From positions 124,001 through 188,000 of the forward strand of contig NZ_PKUQ01000001.1 in assembly GCF_002866925.1 (NCBI RefSeq): a stretch of DNA of 64,000 bases, read 5' to 3'. This document shows, one piece after another, positions 18,197 to 28,222 of this stretch; position 1 is the first letter of the stretch; each line of letters opens with the position of its first letter. This DNA is from Cohaesibacter celericrescens. Its GTDB lineage: Bacteria > Pseudomonadota > Alphaproteobacteria > Rhizobiales > Cohaesibacteraceae. The notes under the pieces were generated by a model, which worked only from the letters and a program-made list of their open reading frames with translations, searched no databases and had not been told where the DNA came from. A program made the position numbers and the translations under genes.

Positions 18197-18814
18197 TTAA
18201 CGGGAGTAGAATTCGACCACGAGGTTTGGTTCCATGACAACTGGGTACGGAACGTCCGCCAGCTGTGGAATCGCATTGTAAGTCGCGGTCATTTTGTTGT
18301 GATCAACTGTCAAATAGTCAGGCACATCGCGTTCAGCCAGCTGGGTTGCTTCCAGAACGAAAGCAAGCTGTTTGGAACGATCACGCACTTCAACAAGGTC
18401 ACCTACTTTAAGACGGTAGGAAGGAATGTTGACGCGTTTGCCGTTCACATGAACGTGGCCGTGGTTGACGAACTGACGCGCAGCAAACACGGTAGCAACG
18501 AATTTAGAACGGTAAACGATGGCATCCAAACGGGACTCCAACAGACCGATCAAGTTTTCCGAGGTATCGCCTTTGATCCGGTTCGCTTCTTTATAGATGC
18601 GCAGGAAGTGCTTCTCGGAGATGTTACCGTAGTAACCTTTCAACTTCTGTTTCGCACGAAGCTGCAAACCAAAGTCAGACATTTTGCCTTTACGGCGCTG
18701 ACCATGTTGACCTGGACCATATTCACGGCGGTTCACTGGGGACTTAGGACGACCCCAAATATTCTCGCCCATACGGCGGTCAATTTTGTATTTCTGCGAA
18801 TGGCGCTTAGTCAT
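18197..18814 (-). CDS. rpsD: 30S ribosomal protein S4
   Basis: 205 residues. S4 nucleates assembly of the 30S subunit by binding 16S rRNA. It starts [20 protein letters not shown] as in alphaproteobacteria, carries [20 protein letters not shown], and has an RNA-binding S4 domain at about 94-158 ([28 protein letters not shown]). It is alone rather than in the alpha operon, the usual state in this class. AAGGAAAA precedes the start by 6 bases, and about 150 bases of leader upstream could host regulation. Confidence 0.98.
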   Translation of the reverse strand: MTKRHSQKYKIDRRMGENIWGRPKSPVNRREYGPGQHGQRRKGKMSDFGLQLRAKQKLKGYYGNISEKHFLRIYKEANRIKGDTSENLIGLLESRLDAIVYRSKFVATVFAARQFVNHGHVHVNGKRVNIPSYRLKVGDLVEVRDRSKQLAFVLEATQLAERDVPDYLTVDHNKMTATYNAIPQLADVPYPVVMEPNLVVEFYSR

Positions 18815-18964
18815 CGCGTGTTTTCCTTGTTTTCAGGCCACTTCACGGATTGAAGTACCTTGTTCTTGTTTAGAAAACGCGCCCCTCCTAGGATCACAGG
18901 CCAAGGCCGGATCCGACAGAAGATCGAAGATGCGCTCCTCAATCCTCACGGGTGCGTAAAAACC

Positions 18965-18990
18965 AAAGGGGGGCTGCAGAACAAGCCCCT
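18965..18990 (-). terminator. Terminator of the murI transcript
   Basis: GGGGCT and AGCCCC pair around an 8-base loop; read on the minus strand the stem is followed by CCTTTGGTTTTTACG. It lies about 145 bases past the murI stop and about 55 bases past the small frame 19045-19161, which suggests the transcript extends over that frame. Confidence 0.65.
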
Positions 18991-19044
18991 CATCGATTGA
19001 TCAGGTGTTTAGAGCCTTTATCGCACAGAGTCAAACCGCATTGC

Positions 19045-19161
19045 TCAGAATTTGCTGATTTCCTGCTCATTTTTACCGTCAGTCGCCATAAGCACGGCAA
19101 CAGATCCAATAATTATGTGTATCGCGCCAAATATTACGAACAGCCTCGCAATGCGATCCAC
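19045..19161 (-). CDS. Candidate 38-residue membrane peptide overlapping the end of murI
   Basis: A minus-strand frame from GTG 19161 to TGA 19045-19047. The product starts (V)DRIARLFVIFGAIHIIIGSV and has one hydrophobic span at about 6-25, basic residues before it and a charged tail (TDGKNEQEISKF). This positive-inside layout is typical of real small membrane proteins. It overlaps the last 28 bases of murI in another frame and is followed by a terminator. No strong ribosome-binding site; coupling to murI translation would be needed. No family recognised. Confidence 0.35.
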   Translation of the reverse strand: MDRIARLFVIFGAIHIIIGSVAVLMATDGKNEQEISKF

Positions 19162-19949
19162 GCTTTGCGGAGCCTGTCTTCACCACCTCCCGTGGCAACG
19201 AAGGTCAATCCAAATCTATGGCCAACATTGTTCAGATTGGAATCAGCCAGACAATCTTGCCATTCCTGCCCCAGCAAATGCATAACGCGGCGTGCCACCG
19301 CTGGTGCTGGGTCTAGCCATAAGACCGGCCGAGGTGCAACCTCCAACAACACCGGCAACAACAGAGGATAATGAGTACAACCCAACACAATAACGTCGAC
19401 GTCAGGACCATCAGCTATACAAAACGCACTCTCTATTTCAGACCAAACAGCAGACTTGTTGCTCTGACCGTTCAAAACAAAATCTTCCGCCAATCCAGCA
19501 AGCTTGGTACAGGCGATGAGGTCTACGCTGCATCCTGCGGCAAAATCATTGATCAGATCTCGCGTAAAAGATCGCCGGATAGTGCCCGGTGTGGCGAGCA
19601 CAGCAAAACGCCGCGAGCGCGTAGCACTGGCCGCAAGCTTGATCGCTGGAACGATCCCGACAATCGGTATCGCAAAAGCCTCACGCAGGGCCTTAAGTGC
19701 GACCGTTGAAGCCGTATTGCATGCCACCACCAGCAGATCAGGACTAAACTCCTGAAGGGCTTGCCGGATGATATCGATCAGGCCATTGGTTAAGGCATCA
19801 TCAGACAAATCACCATATGGAAAACGGGCATCGTCCGCGAGATAGATATAGTCGGCAAATGGCAATGTCTCAACCAACGCAGACAGAACAGACAACCCAC
19901 CGAAGCCGGAATCAAATACCAATATGCGCGGATCTTTATCCCGAAACAT
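19134..19949 (-). CDS. murI: Glutamate racemase
   Basis: 271 residues. Makes D-glutamate for peptidoglycan. The two catalytic cysteines are Cys77 (VACNTAS) and Cys191 (LGCTHYP), and the substrate loop FDSGFGGLSVL lies at 12-22. Length and motif order are normal for the family. Its 3' end overlaps a possible small membrane-peptide frame. The upstream neighbour, a tRNA methyltransferase on the same strand, ends 78 bases before the start, so both may share a transcript. Confidence 0.95.
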   Translation of the reverse strand: MFRDKDPRILVFDSGFGGLSVLSALVETLPFADYIYLADDARFPYGDLSDDALTNGLIDIIRQALQEFSPDLLVVACNTASTVALKALREAFAIPIVGIVPAIKLAASATRSRRFAVLATPGTIRRSFTRDLINDFAAGCSVDLIACTKLAGLAEDFVLNGQSNKSAVWSEIESAFCIADGPDVDVIVLGCTHYPLLLPVLLEVAPRPVLWLDPAPAVARRVMHLLGQEWQDCLADSNLNNVGHRFGLTFVATGGGEDRLRKAWIALRGCS

Positions 19950-20026
19950 GTCGAAATTCCATTGTCAAGCAGTCAGTATACCGTTCACCGGCCTTCAAAA
20001 CCCACTGCCGATTGTAGCGCTAGCTC

Positions 20027-20764
20027 TTACTTGTCGTCGTCTCTCGGCCCACGCTGCAGAGCTGCAACAACTCCGCGCAATGTGCGCACTTCCTGTTCGG
20101 CCCAATCGCCCTTTTGCAAAATAGTGCGCAAGTTACGCACCATATGCACGCGTCTTTCAGCTGGTCGGAAGAAACTGGCCTCATCCAGGGCCTGTTCCAG
20201 ATGTTCAAACAACCCGACCATCTCTTCTTTGCTTGCGCGCTGGACATCTGGCGTCTCAAACGGCAAAGCGGCTTCACGTTCGTTGCCCGACATACGCCAT
20301 TCATAGCAAATGATCAGCACCGCCTGCGCAATATTGAGTGAAGAAAAATTTGGATCCACCGGCAAGGTGAGGATTTCGTTTGCCAGCACGATCTCGTCAT
20401 TTTCCAGCCCCCAGCGTTCGCGGCCGAACATCACGCCAACCTTACCACCCTCTTTGATTGTCTGGCGCATCACTTGTGCTGCCTCGACCGGATGCCGAAC
20501 AGGCTTGAGCATATCCCGCTGCCGCGCTGTTGTTGCAAGAACATAGTCAAGATCGGCCAGCGCTTCTTCCAGCGTTTCGAAAATTTTGGTCTTTTCAATC
20601 ACGTGATCCGCACGACTGGCAGCATTGCGGGCTTTCTCGCTAGGCCAACCGTCCCGTGGCCGTACAAGGCGCAAATCTGTCACGCCAAAATTGGCCATAG
20701 CGCGCGCAGCGGTTCCGATATTTTCCCCCAATTGCGGTTCAACCAGAATAATCACCGGATCCAT
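20027..20764 (-). CDS. SPOUT-family tRNA/rRNA methyltransferase, TrmJ-like
   Basis: 245 residues. The trefoil-knot SPOUT methyltransferase motifs are present: NIGTAARAMANFG near residue 15, FGRERWGLENDEI in the middle and SLNIAQAV after it. The C-terminal extension beyond about residue 165 is as in TrmJ, which 2'-O-methylates nucleotide 32 of tRNAs. Interestingly TtcA, encoded 2 kb away, modifies the same tRNA position. The exact target cannot be read from sequence. Start MDPVIILVEPQLGENIG is standard for the family. Confidence 0.88.
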   Translation of the reverse strand: MDPVIILVEPQLGENIGTAARAMANFGVTDLRLVRPRDGWPSEKARNAASRADHVIEKTKIFETLEEALADLDYVLATTARQRDMLKPVRHPVEAAQVMRQTIKEGGKVGVMFGRERWGLENDEIVLANEILTLPVDPNFSSLNIAQAVLIICYEWRMSGNEREAALPFETPDVQRASKEEMVGLFEHLEQALDEASFFRPAERRVHMVRNLRTILQKGDWAEQEVRTLRGVVAALQRGPRDDDK

Positions 20765-21107
20765 ATTGCTTCATTCTTTCATGTTTTTGTTGAACATCAT
20801 CCCTTTGATCAGGGAATTGAGTGCCAGATGCCGCACACTGCAAAGCACGGAATTGAAAGCTGTAGTGGAGCAAAAGGATGCTTTTTTCAAGACCCAGCCT
20901 AACATTGAAGCAAATGCCTAAAAGAAACTGTGTGCGAACAGCTTCCAAAGGGCAGTCTTTGGGATAAGAACACCCCATTGTGCACTTTTCCGGACCCAAC
21001 AGGGAGTGCTATAGGGAAACATACGAACTTACGCCTGATCCAAAGGCACGATATGTCCCGATGACGGGATCTTCAGGATCAGGCACTTTTATGATGAGGT
21101 CTGTTAT
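20765..21107. other. Divergent region between the methyltransferase and icd
   Basis: No gene is supported in these 343 bases. The trmJ-like promoter must lie at its left end. The last 75 bases form the structured icd leader listed separately. Confidence 0.5.
21033..21084 (+). promoter_or_regulatory. Nested stem-loop in the icd leader
   Basis: GCCTGATCC (21033-21041) pairs with GGATCAGGC (21076-21084), enclosing a second hairpin TCCCG-ATGA-CGGGA (21056-21069). A short T-run (ACTTTT) follows, then the icd start 24 bases downstream. The structure could be an attenuator or a stabilising leader. Confidence 0.6.
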
Positions 21108-22319
21108 ATGTCGAAGATTAAGGTTGCCAATCCGGTCGTTGAACTAGACGGCGATGAAATGACCCGCATCATCTGGGATTTCATCAAACAAAAACTAATC
21201 CTTCCCTATTTGGATATCGACCTCAAATATTATGATCTCGGCATTGAAGAGCGCGACAGAACAGACGACCAAATTACAGTTGATGCAGCAGAAGCCATCA
21301 AAAAACATGGTGTCGGCATCAAATGCGCCACGATCACACCAGATGAGCAGCGCATGGAAGAGTTTGGTCTCAAGCGTATGTATCGCTCGCCCAACGGCAC
21401 TATTCGCAACATTCTTGGTGGCGTCGTGTTCCGCCAGCCAATCATTTGTCGCAATGTGCCGCGCCTCGTTCCCGGCTGGACGCAACCGATGGTGATTGGA
21501 CGCCATGCTTTTGGCGATCAATATCGCGCAACCGACTTCCGCTTCCCCGGCAAAGGCAAGCTGACCATGAAATTTGTTGGAGAAGACGGCACAATTATTG
21601 AAAAAGAGGTCTACGACGCTCCTTCTGCGGGCGTCGCTATGGCCATGTATAACCTTGATGACTCCATTCGTGATTTTGCCCGCGCGTCTTTAAACTATGG
21701 CCTCAATCTGGGATGGCCAGTATATCTGTCGACCAAGAACACCATTTTGAAAGCCTATGATGGCCGCTTCAAGGACCTGTTCCAAGAGATCTATGAGCAA
21801 GAATTTGAAACCGAATTCAAAGAAAAAGGCATCTATTATGAGCATCGTCTGATCGATGACATGGTTGCCTGCTGTATGAAGTGGAATGGTGGTTTCATTT
21901 GGGCCTGTAAAAACTACGATGGTGATGTTCAGTCTGACACCGTGGCACAAGGCTTTGGCTCTCTCGGCCTGATGACGTCCCAACTGATGACGCCGGACGG
22001 AAAAATTGTCGAAGCTGAAGCCGCCCACGGCACGGTCACCCGTCATTATAGACAGCATCAGGCGGGAGAGGCGACATCCACCAACTCCATCGCCTCCATT
22101 TACGCTTGGACTGGCGGCCTGAAGCATCGTGCAAAACTGGATGATAACGCAGAACTGGCCAAGTTCGCGTCGACCTTGGAAAAAGTAATCATCGACACAG
22201 TCGAAAGCGGTAAAATGACCAAGGATCTGGCTTTGCTCGTCGGTCCGGACCAACAATGGCTATCAACCACGGGCTTCCTGGATGCCGTGGACCAAAATCT
22301 ACAAAAGGCAATGGCCTAA
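21108..22319 (+). CDS. icd: NADP-dependent isocitrate dehydrogenase
   Basis: 403 residues, the homodimeric eukaryote-like form common in alphaproteobacteria. Oxidises isocitrate to 2-oxoglutarate in the TCA cycle and supplies NADPH. The start [20 protein letters not shown], the isocitrate-binding [14 protein letters not shown], and the metal-binding region [20 protein letters not shown] and GSLGLMTS are all present. The gene is preceded by a nested hairpin and followed by a perfect 16-bp terminator shared with alaS. Confidence 0.97.
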   Translation: MSKIKVANPVVELDGDEMTRIIWDFIKQKLILPYLDIDLKYYDLGIEERDRTDDQITVDAAEAIKKHGVGIKCATITPDEQRMEEFGLKRMYRSPNGTIRNILGGVVFRQPIICRNVPRLVPGWTQPMVIGRHAFGDQYRATDFRFPGKGKLTMKFVGEDGTIIEKEVYDAPSAGVAMAMYNLDDSIRDFARASLNYGLNLGWPVYLSTKNTILKAYDGRFKDLFQEIYEQEFETEFKEKGIYYEHRLIDDMVACCMKWNGGFIWACKNYDGDVQSDTVAQGFGSLGLMTSQLMTPDGKIVEAEAAHGTVTRHYRQHQAGEATSTNSIASIYAWTGGLKHRAKLDDNAELAKFASTLEKVIIDTVESGKMTKDLALLVGPDQQWLSTTGFLDAVDQNLQKAMA

Positions 22320-22358
22320 ATATCTCTCACGACCGAAGGCAAAGGCAGGCGCAAAAAC

Positions 22359-22393
22359 AACAAAGGGGCGAACCAATGGTTCGCCCCTTTGTT
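22359..22393. terminator. Bidirectional terminator between icd and alaS
   Basis: AACAAAGGGGCGAACC and its exact complement form a 16-bp stem with a 3-base loop. It separates two convergent genes. Confidence 0.95.
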
Positions 22394-22422
22394 TAAACAC
22401 GCAAGTCCGACAACAACCAAGC

Positions 22423-25083
22423 TTAGGACGCTTTGATCATGTCTTTGATCGCAGCAATCGCGGCATCGGCTTGATCGGCATCTTTGCCACCAGCCTGCGC
22501 CATATCTGGACGGCCACCACCACCGCGGCCACCAAGTACCTCTGCTGCCTTTTTAACCAGCTCAACAGCGCTGAACCGTGCGGTCAAATCGGCAGTCACA
22601 CCAACCACAACACCGACTTTTCCGTCTTCAGACACGGCAATCATAACAACGACACCAGACCCTAGCGCTTCTTTGCCTTGATCCACCATGCCCTTAAGGT
22701 CTTTTGGCGACACGCCTTCAGCGACCCGTGCCATAATTTTTACACCATTGACCTCTTCAGCGGCATCTCCACTGGCACCGCTATCGCCCATGGCCATCTT
22801 ACGGCGGACTTCAGACAATTCTTTTTCGAGCTTTCGGCGATCCGCAATCAAAGCTTCAAGCCGTTCCAGCATATCACCGGGCGCAACTTTCAAAAGGGCA
22901 GCCGCATCGCGCACACGCCCGTCCTGTTGTTGAAGATAAGCACGGGCTTCGGAGCCTGTCAGCGCTTCGATACGCCGAACACCAGATGCAACAGCACTTT
23001 CTGACACGATGGTCATCAGGCCGATATCGCCGGTTCTGCGCACATGGGTACCACCACACAATTCGACAGAGTAGGTTTTGCCCGCTTTTTCGCCACGAAC
23101 CGCTTTGCCCATGGAAACGACCCGCACTTCATCGCCATACTTTTCACCAAACAGCGCCATAGCACCGGCCTCGATGGCATCATCAACCGCCATAACACGC
23201 GTGTCGACAGCGCTATTCTGCAGCACCATCTCGTTGACCATCGCTTCAACTGTGCTCATCTCGTCCAGTGCAACGGGTTTTTGATGCGAAAAATCAAAAC
23301 GCAAGCGTTCAGGCGACACCATAGAGCCCTTTTGTGCAACATGATCGCCAAGCGTTTCGCGCAAGGCTTCATGCAAAAGATGCGTAGCGGAATGGTTGGC
23401 CCGAATGGCGGATCGACGATCATTGGATACTTTTAACTCCAGAGCATCCCCTACAGCCAAACGGCCTTCGACGACTTTGCCCTGATGCACAAACATGGCG
23501 CCGGCTTTTTTGTTGGTATCGGAGACCTCGAACCGAACATTATCAGCAAGCATCACGCCTGTATCACCCAGCTGACCACCAGACTCACCGTAGAAAGGTG
23601 TCTGGTTGAGCACGATAGCACCCTCATCACCGGCCTTCAGGCTATCAGTCGCAGCGCCGTCTTTGATCAAAGCAACAATTACGCCTTCTGCAACCTCGGT
23701 TTCATACCCCAAGAAATCCGTTGCGCCGACTTTATCAAAAACATCGAACCAAACCGCGTCAGTCGCCGCTTCCCCCGACCCTGTCCAGTTGGCACGGGCT
23801 TCGGCTTTCTGACGCTCCATTGCCGCATCAAACCCGTCACTATCGACCTCAATGCTGCGCGCACGCAAAGCATCCTGTGTCAAATCCAGCGGGAAGCCAT
23901 AAGTGTCATAGAGTTTAAATGCAGTTTCCCCGTCAAGACGATCCCCACCAGCCATGCCATCGGTCGCATCATCAAGAAGTTGCAAACCACGGCTCAGGGT
24001 TTTGCCGAACCGGCTTTCTTCCAACTTCAGGGTTTCGGTAATCAGAGATTCGGCACGAACCAGCTCGGGAAATGCCTGCCCCATCTCGCGAATGAGCGTC
24101 GGCACCATTTTATAGATCACCGGATCTTGCGAACCCAACAGTCGCGCATGGCGCATGGCACGACGCATAATCCGGCGCAATACATACCCACGGCCATCCG
24201 AGGATGGCAATATTCCATCGGCAATCAAAAAGCTGGTTGAACGCAAATGGTCCGCAATCACCCGATGGCTCGCTGCCGCTTCCCCCTGCTCTTCAACACC
24301 GGTCAAATCGACTGAATTGTGAATCAGGGCGCGGAACAAATCTGTCTCATAATTATCGTGCGTGCCCTGCATAACCGCAGCCACTCGCTCAAGCCCCATA
24401 CCCGTATCAATCGAAGGTTTGGGCAAGTCGATGCGTTTATCCTTGCTAATCTGCTCATACTGCATAAAGACAAGGTTCCAGATTTCGATAAAGCGATCGC
24501 CATCTTCGTCCGCGCTACCTGGAGGGCCACCCCAAATGTGGTCGCCATGATCATAGAAAATCTCTGAACAAGGACCACACGGGCCCGTCTCGCCCATCGA
24601 CCAAAAATTATCGTTGGTGGCGATCCGGATGATCTTTTCATCTGGCAAACCAGCAATCTTTTTCCAAAGATCAAAGGCTTCGTCATCTTCATGATAGACA
24701 GTGACCAGAAGCTTGTCTTTTGCAAGGCCGAATTCTTTGGTGATCAAATTCCAAGACAGCTCTATCGCATCTTCTTTGAAATAGTCACCAAAGGAAAAGT
24801 TACCAAGCATTTCAAAAAAGGTGTGGTGGCGCGCTGTATAGCCAACATTATCCAGATCGTTATGCTTGCCACCGGCGCGAACGCATTTTTGCGACGTCAC
24901 CGCACGAGAGTAATCCCGGTGTTCGAGGCCGGTAAAGACATTCTTGAACTGCACCATGCCAGCATTGGTAAACATCAATGTGGGATCATTGCGTGGCACC
25001 AGAGGTCCCGATTGCTCAATCGTATGGCCGTTGTCGCCAAAATAATTCAAGAATGTAGAACGAATTTCATTTACACCACTCAT
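22423..25083 (-). CDS. alaS: Alanine-tRNA ligase
   Basis: 886 residues from ATG 25083 ([20 protein letters not shown]), the start used by alphaproteobacterial AlaRS; a 12-residue longer reading has no family support. The class II catalytic core is followed by the editing domain with the zinc sites HSATHLLHE and [11 protein letters not shown], then the C-Ala domain ending in a glycine-rich [16 protein letters not shown]. It charges alanine and clears mischarged Ser and Gly. It lies downstream of recA on the same strand, an arrangement conserved in the class. A hairpin in its leader may matter for control. Confidence 0.97.
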   Translation of the reverse strand: MSGVNEIRSTFLNYFGDNGHTIEQSGPLVPRNDPTLMFTNAGMVQFKNVFTGLEHRDYSRAVTSQKCVRAGGKHNDLDNVGYTARHHTFFEMLGNFSFGDYFKEDAIELSWNLITKEFGLAKDKLLVTVYHEDDEAFDLWKKIAGLPDEKIIRIATNDNFWSMGETGPCGPCSEIFYDHGDHIWGGPPGSADEDGDRFIEIWNLVFMQYEQISKDKRIDLPKPSIDTGMGLERVAAVMQGTHDNYETDLFRALIHNSVDLTGVEEQGEAAASHRVIADHLRSTSFLIADGILPSSDGRGYVLRRIMRRAMRHARLLGSQDPVIYKMVPTLIREMGQAFPELVRAESLITETLKLEESRFGKTLSRGLQLLDDATDGMAGGDRLDGETAFKLYDTYGFPLDLTQDALRARSIEVDSDGFDAAMERQKAEARANWTGSGEAATDAVWFDVFDKVGATDFLGYETEVAEGVIVALIKDGAATDSLKAGDEGAIVLNQTPFYGESGGQLGDTGVMLADNVRFEVSDTNKKAGAMFVHQGKVVEGRLAVGDALELKVSNDRRSAIRANHSATHLLHEALRETLGDHVAQKGSMVSPERLRFDFSHQKPVALDEMSTVEAMVNEMVLQNSAVDTRVMAVDDAIEAGAMALFGEKYGDEVRVVSMGKAVRGEKAGKTYSVELCGGTHVRRTGDIGLMTIVSESAVASGVRRIEALTGSEARAYLQQQDGRVRDAAALLKVAPGDMLERLEALIADRRKLEKELSEVRRKMAMGDSGASGDAAEEVNGVKIMARVAEGVSPKDLKGMVDQGKEALGSGVVVMIAVSEDGKVGVVVGVTADLTARFSAVELVKKAAEVLGGRGGGGRPDMAQAGGKDADQADAAIAAIKDMIKAS

Positions 25084-25163
25084 GACGCACCAATCTTCTT
25101 TGACCTTAACAAAAGACACTGAGCCTTTTGCACTTGTTCAACGCCAATTCGGCGCCACTGCCA

Positions 25164-25187
25164 GCCAACAAATAATGATTTGCTGGC
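25164..25187 (-). promoter_or_regulatory. Hairpin in the alaS leader
   Basis: On the minus strand GCCAGCAAAT, loop CATT, ATTTGTTGGC: a 10-bp stem with one G-U pair, about 80 bases before the alaS start. It is also a near-perfect DNA palindrome. E. coli AlaRS represses its own gene through a palindrome near the start of transcription, so an autoregulatory role is possible. Confidence 0.45.
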
Positions 25188-25358
25188 AATACCTGAAAAC
25201 TTGTCTCTTGGCGGTTTTAACGGTCCATCTTCGCCGTGTCTATCATTTTGCTACCTCACCTGCCGGCTTTCAGCAGCTTGTCATCAAAACCTTTGTACAA
25301 TCCAAGCTTTAATGAGACGACATCACCGTTTTGGGATGACATCCGTCCTATCAAACGC

Positions 25359-25386
25359 GAAAGGGCCGCCAGCTGGCGACCCCTTA
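25359..25386 (-). terminator. Terminator-like palindrome after recA
   Basis: A central 12-bp palindrome CGCCAGCTGGCG is flanked by AAGGG and CCCTT arms with small internal mismatches. On the minus strand it runs into CCCTTTCGCGTTT. It lies about 30 bases after the recA stop. Confidence 0.6.
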
Positions 25387-25416
25387 AAACAGATAAATGG
25401 TTCAATAGAACAACGA

Positions 25417-26490
25417 TTATTCTTCTTTTTCTTTGCCCGCTTTGGTCGGAGCTCCAGCCAGAAGAATGTCTTTTAGACCTGCACTTTGTCTGATGGCTGT
25501 TTCAATCTCGTCAGCAATCTCAGGATTTTCTCGCAAGAATGTTTTGGAATTCTCGCGCCCCTGACCCAGCCGCTGGCTATCATATGAGAACCATGCACCT
25601 GACTTGTCGACGATCCCTGCCTTCACACCCAAATCGAGCAGTTCACCCAGCTTGGAGATGCCTTCGCCATACATGATGTCGAATTCAACCTGTTTGAACG
25701 GAGCGGCGACTTTGTTTTTAACAACTTTAACCCGGGTCTGGTTGCCCACGATTTCATCGCGGTCCTTGATGGCACCAATGCGCCGGATATCAAGCCGAAC
25801 AGACGCGTAAAACTTGAGCGCATTACCACCGGTCGTGGTTTCGGGGCTACCGAACATCACACCAATTTTCATACGGATCTGATTGATGAAGATAACCATA
25901 CAGTTGGTACGCGAAATCGAACCGGTCAATTTGCGCATGGCCTGGCTCATCAAACGGGCTTGTAGGCCAGGAAGAGAATCGCCCATCTCTCCCTCTAGTT
26001 CGGCCCGGGGCGTCAGCGCAGCCACCGAATCGACCACCAACACATCAACCGCACCAGAACGCACCAACGTATCAGCAATTTCCAAAGCCTGCTCGCCAGC
26101 ATCTGGCTGGGAAATCAGCAAATTATCGATATCAACGCCCAATTTGCGGGCATAAATAGGATCCAAGGCATGCTCTGCATCCACAAAAGCGCAGATCCCG
26201 CCACGTTTTTGAGACTCAGCAATAACATGCAGAGCAAGCGTCGTTTTACCTGAGGATTCAGGTCCGTAAACCTCAACGATACGTCCCTTGGGCAAACCAC
26301 CGATACCCAGCGCGATATCAAGGCCCAACGAACCGGTCGGAATGGACTCCATCTCGACCACTTCACGCTGGCCGAGTTTCATCACAGATCCCTTGCCAAA
26401 TGCGCGATCAATCTGTGAGAGGGCGGCATCCAATGCCTTTGTCTTATCCATGCTGCTTCCTTCGACCAGTCGTAGACTATTCTGAGCCAT
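25417..26490 (-). CDS. recA: Recombinase RecA
   Basis: 357 residues from ATG 26490 ([10 protein letters not shown]), the usual rhizobial N-terminus; a start 4 codons earlier is open. Walker A GPESSGKT is at 76-83, and the loop sequence [29 protein letters not shown] is intact. RecA carries out homologous recombination and triggers LexA self-cleavage. Two LexA-type boxes upstream show SOS control. The downstream neighbour is alaS. Confidence 0.98.
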   Translation of the reverse strand: MAQNSLRLVEGSSMDKTKALDAALSQIDRAFGKGSVMKLGQREVVEMESIPTGSLGLDIALGIGGLPKGRIVEVYGPESSGKTTLALHVIAESQKRGGICAFVDAEHALDPIYARKLGVDIDNLLISQPDAGEQALEIADTLVRSGAVDVLVVDSVAALTPRAELEGEMGDSLPGLQARLMSQAMRKLTGSISRTNCMVIFINQIRMKIGVMFGSPETTTGGNALKFYASVRLDIRRIGAIKDRDEIVGNQTRVKVVKNKVAAPFKQVEFDIMYGEGISKLGELLDLGVKAGIVDKSGAWFSYDSQRLGQGRENSKTFLRENPEIADEIETAIRQSAGLKDILLAGAPTKAGKEKEE

Positions 26491-26539
26491 TTTGAAATCC
26501 ATTCTTCATAGCAGACACGCTTTCGCAACCATGATTAAT

Positions 26540-26554
26540 GTACTTACTTTGTTC
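26540..26554 (-). promoter_or_regulatory. Proximal LexA (SOS) box of recA
   Basis: GTAC-N7-GTTC on the plus strand, one base off the alphaproteobacterial consensus GTTC-N7-GTTC. On the coding strand it falls between a possible -35 (TTGTTT) and -10 (TACATT) about 50-70 bases before the recA start, where LexA would block polymerase. Confidence 0.65.
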
Positions 26555-26606
26555 TCATAAACAAGCATTGACGTAAAAATTTGATTAAAAAGAAAAATTT
26601 GGGTTT

Positions 26607-26621
26607 GTTCTCAACATGTTC
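26607..26621 (-). promoter_or_regulatory. Distal perfect LexA (SOS) box
   Basis: GTTC-N7-GTTC, an exact match to the alphaproteobacterial SOS consensus, about 120 bases before the recA start and 67 bases from the proximal box. Confidence 0.65.
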
Positions 26622-27010
26622 CATCGGGAAAACTCACGCCTGACGAACCGGTTGCAAGGCCTACAGCTCGGCATATTTGCTTTTCTGACGATGATTCGAA
26701 CAAAATTCTCAGAATTTGACCACTGACCAATTGAACATCGAAAGCGGCAGCCCCTCCCCTCAAATCACAAACCCGCACCCTACTCATCGCGCGACGACCG
26801 GCGGATACTGACAACAAGTCAAATGATTTGCTGAGATAACGACCCTATGGCTTTTACACTTGAAAGGCATCAGGATAGGATGAAAGGCTTCATACAAATG
26901 ATAGATCTGCGGTCGATCCTGCAATCTTCAGTATGGCAAATTATTGGCTCATCGGCTCACCGGCCCATTGAGCAATCAGCCGACAAAGAGCGGTTTGGGG
27001 AGGAAAAGAA

Positions 27011-28015
27011 ATGAAGTTTGGTGCAATTGGTATAGACCACAGACATATCTTCGGCATGGCGGGCAATTTGATAGATGCCGGAGCTGACTTTGTCGGCTGG
27101 TGGACGAACAGCAACCCCGAGCCACTCACAGGTTTCATCAAACGCTTTCCTGATACACCTCGCATCAGCGACCCAGACATTCTGCTCTCTGATCCTGAAA
27201 TTGACATGATCCTGATTTCCTGCATCCCGCGGGACCGTGCTGCCTGGGCCATAAAGGCGATGGAAGCCGGCAAAGATGTAATGGTCGATAAACCCGGCTG
27301 TGTCACATTGGCCGAGTTAGACGAAATCAAACAAGCCATCGCACGAACAGGCCGCATTTGGACAATTGATTATTCAGAACGCCATGAAGTCCCTTGCGTC
27401 ACCAAAGCAGCTGAGTTGGTTCAGGCTGGCGCGATAGGTAAAGTTGTCCAGACCGTTGGTCTCGGTCCTCATCGTTTGAACCGCCCAACCCGCCCGGATT
27501 GGTTTTTCGACCGTGATGCTTCTGGCGGCATTCTGACCGATATCGGCAGTCATCAAATTGACCAGTTCCTATTTTTTACTGGCTCCATCGATGCAGAAAT
27601 CATGCATGCCAGCGTCGCCAACTATGCCAATCCAGAAGACCCGGGCCTACAGGATTTTGGTGAGATCGTCCTGAAAAGCGATCAAGGACGCGGCTATATT
27701 CGCATCGACTGGTACACGCCAGATGCGTTGCCCAATTGGGGAGATGGACGCCTAACCATTCTCGGCACCGAAGGGTATATTGAGCTTCGCAAATATGTCG
27801 ATGCCGGTGTCAGCGATGCCACCAACACGCTGATCTTGGTCAATGGCGATAGATGCGAAAAAATCGACGCAAGCGACGCCGGAATCCCATACTTCAGCCG
27901 TTTGATCAACGATGTAAGAAACCGAACCGAAACAGCCATGCCCCAAACCCACACCTTGAAAGCCATGGAGCTTGCTCTCAAAGCACAAGCAATGGCAGAA
28001 AGTCATGCGGTCTGA
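27011..28015 (+). CDS. Gfo/Idh/MocA-family oxidoreductase
   Basis: 334 residues. An N-terminal NAD(P)-binding fold starts KFGAIGIDHRHIFGMAG; the glycines are spaced differently from the classic GxGxxG. The conserved KPG element is at VMVDKPGCVTLAEL. The C-terminal half has GGILTDIGSHQIDQFLFF, typical of Gfo/Idh/MocA proteins acting on sugars or inositols. It stands alone between recA and puuD, with about 200 gene-free bases after it. The substrate is unknown. GGGGAGG gives a good ribosome-binding site. Confidence 0.88.
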   Translation: MKFGAIGIDHRHIFGMAGNLIDAGADFVGWWTNSNPEPLTGFIKRFPDTPRISDPDILLSDPEIDMILISCIPRDRAAWAIKAMEAGKDVMVDKPGCVTLAELDEIKQAIARTGRIWTIDYSERHEVPCVTKAAELVQAGAIGKVVQTVGLGPHRLNRPTRPDWFFDRDASGGILTDIGSHQIDQFLFFTGSIDAEIMHASVANYANPEDPGLQDFGEIVLKSDQGRGYIRIDWYTPDALPNWGDGRLTILGTEGYIELRKYVDAGVSDATNTLILVNGDRCEKIDASDAGIPYFSRLINDVRNRTETAMPQTHTLKAMELALKAQAMAESHAV

Positions 28016-28222
28016 AGCGCTTATAACGCCTTGGACGCGGGGCGCAGGGCTTAAAGACAACCAATTAAGGGGCTCAGGCATTTAAGGAGCTCAGGCGCAC
28101 TGCCAGAGTCTCCTGCCGGGCTGAAGGCAAAGAGCCCAAGCAGATGCCCCGCTCAAATCAGAAAAAGCAACGACAGGGAAAGCGTTAGGGCTTGCCAGTG
28201 CACACGATACTGATTGTCGGCT

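Larger units (their letters stand above)
25084..25416 (-). other. recA-alaS intergenic region
   Basis: No gene in 333 bases. It holds, in transcription order, a recA terminator-like palindrome (25359-25386), the presumed alaS promoter, and the alaS leader hairpin (25164-25187). Confidence 0.5.
26491..27010. other. 520-base region upstream of recA
   Basis: Contains the recA promoter and two SOS boxes, then the upstream region of the plus-strand oxidoreductase. A 68-codon minus-strand frame (26611-26817) has no recognisable family and I do not call it. No terminator or RNA gene seen. Confidence 0.5.

Noticed and set aside
22423-25083. Several long plus-strand frames opposite alaS
   Set aside because: They are mirror images of a strongly conserved gene and resemble no family.
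26611-26817. 68-codon minus-strand frame upstream of recA
   Set aside because: No recognisable family or ribosome-binding site, and its end lies within the distal SOS box.
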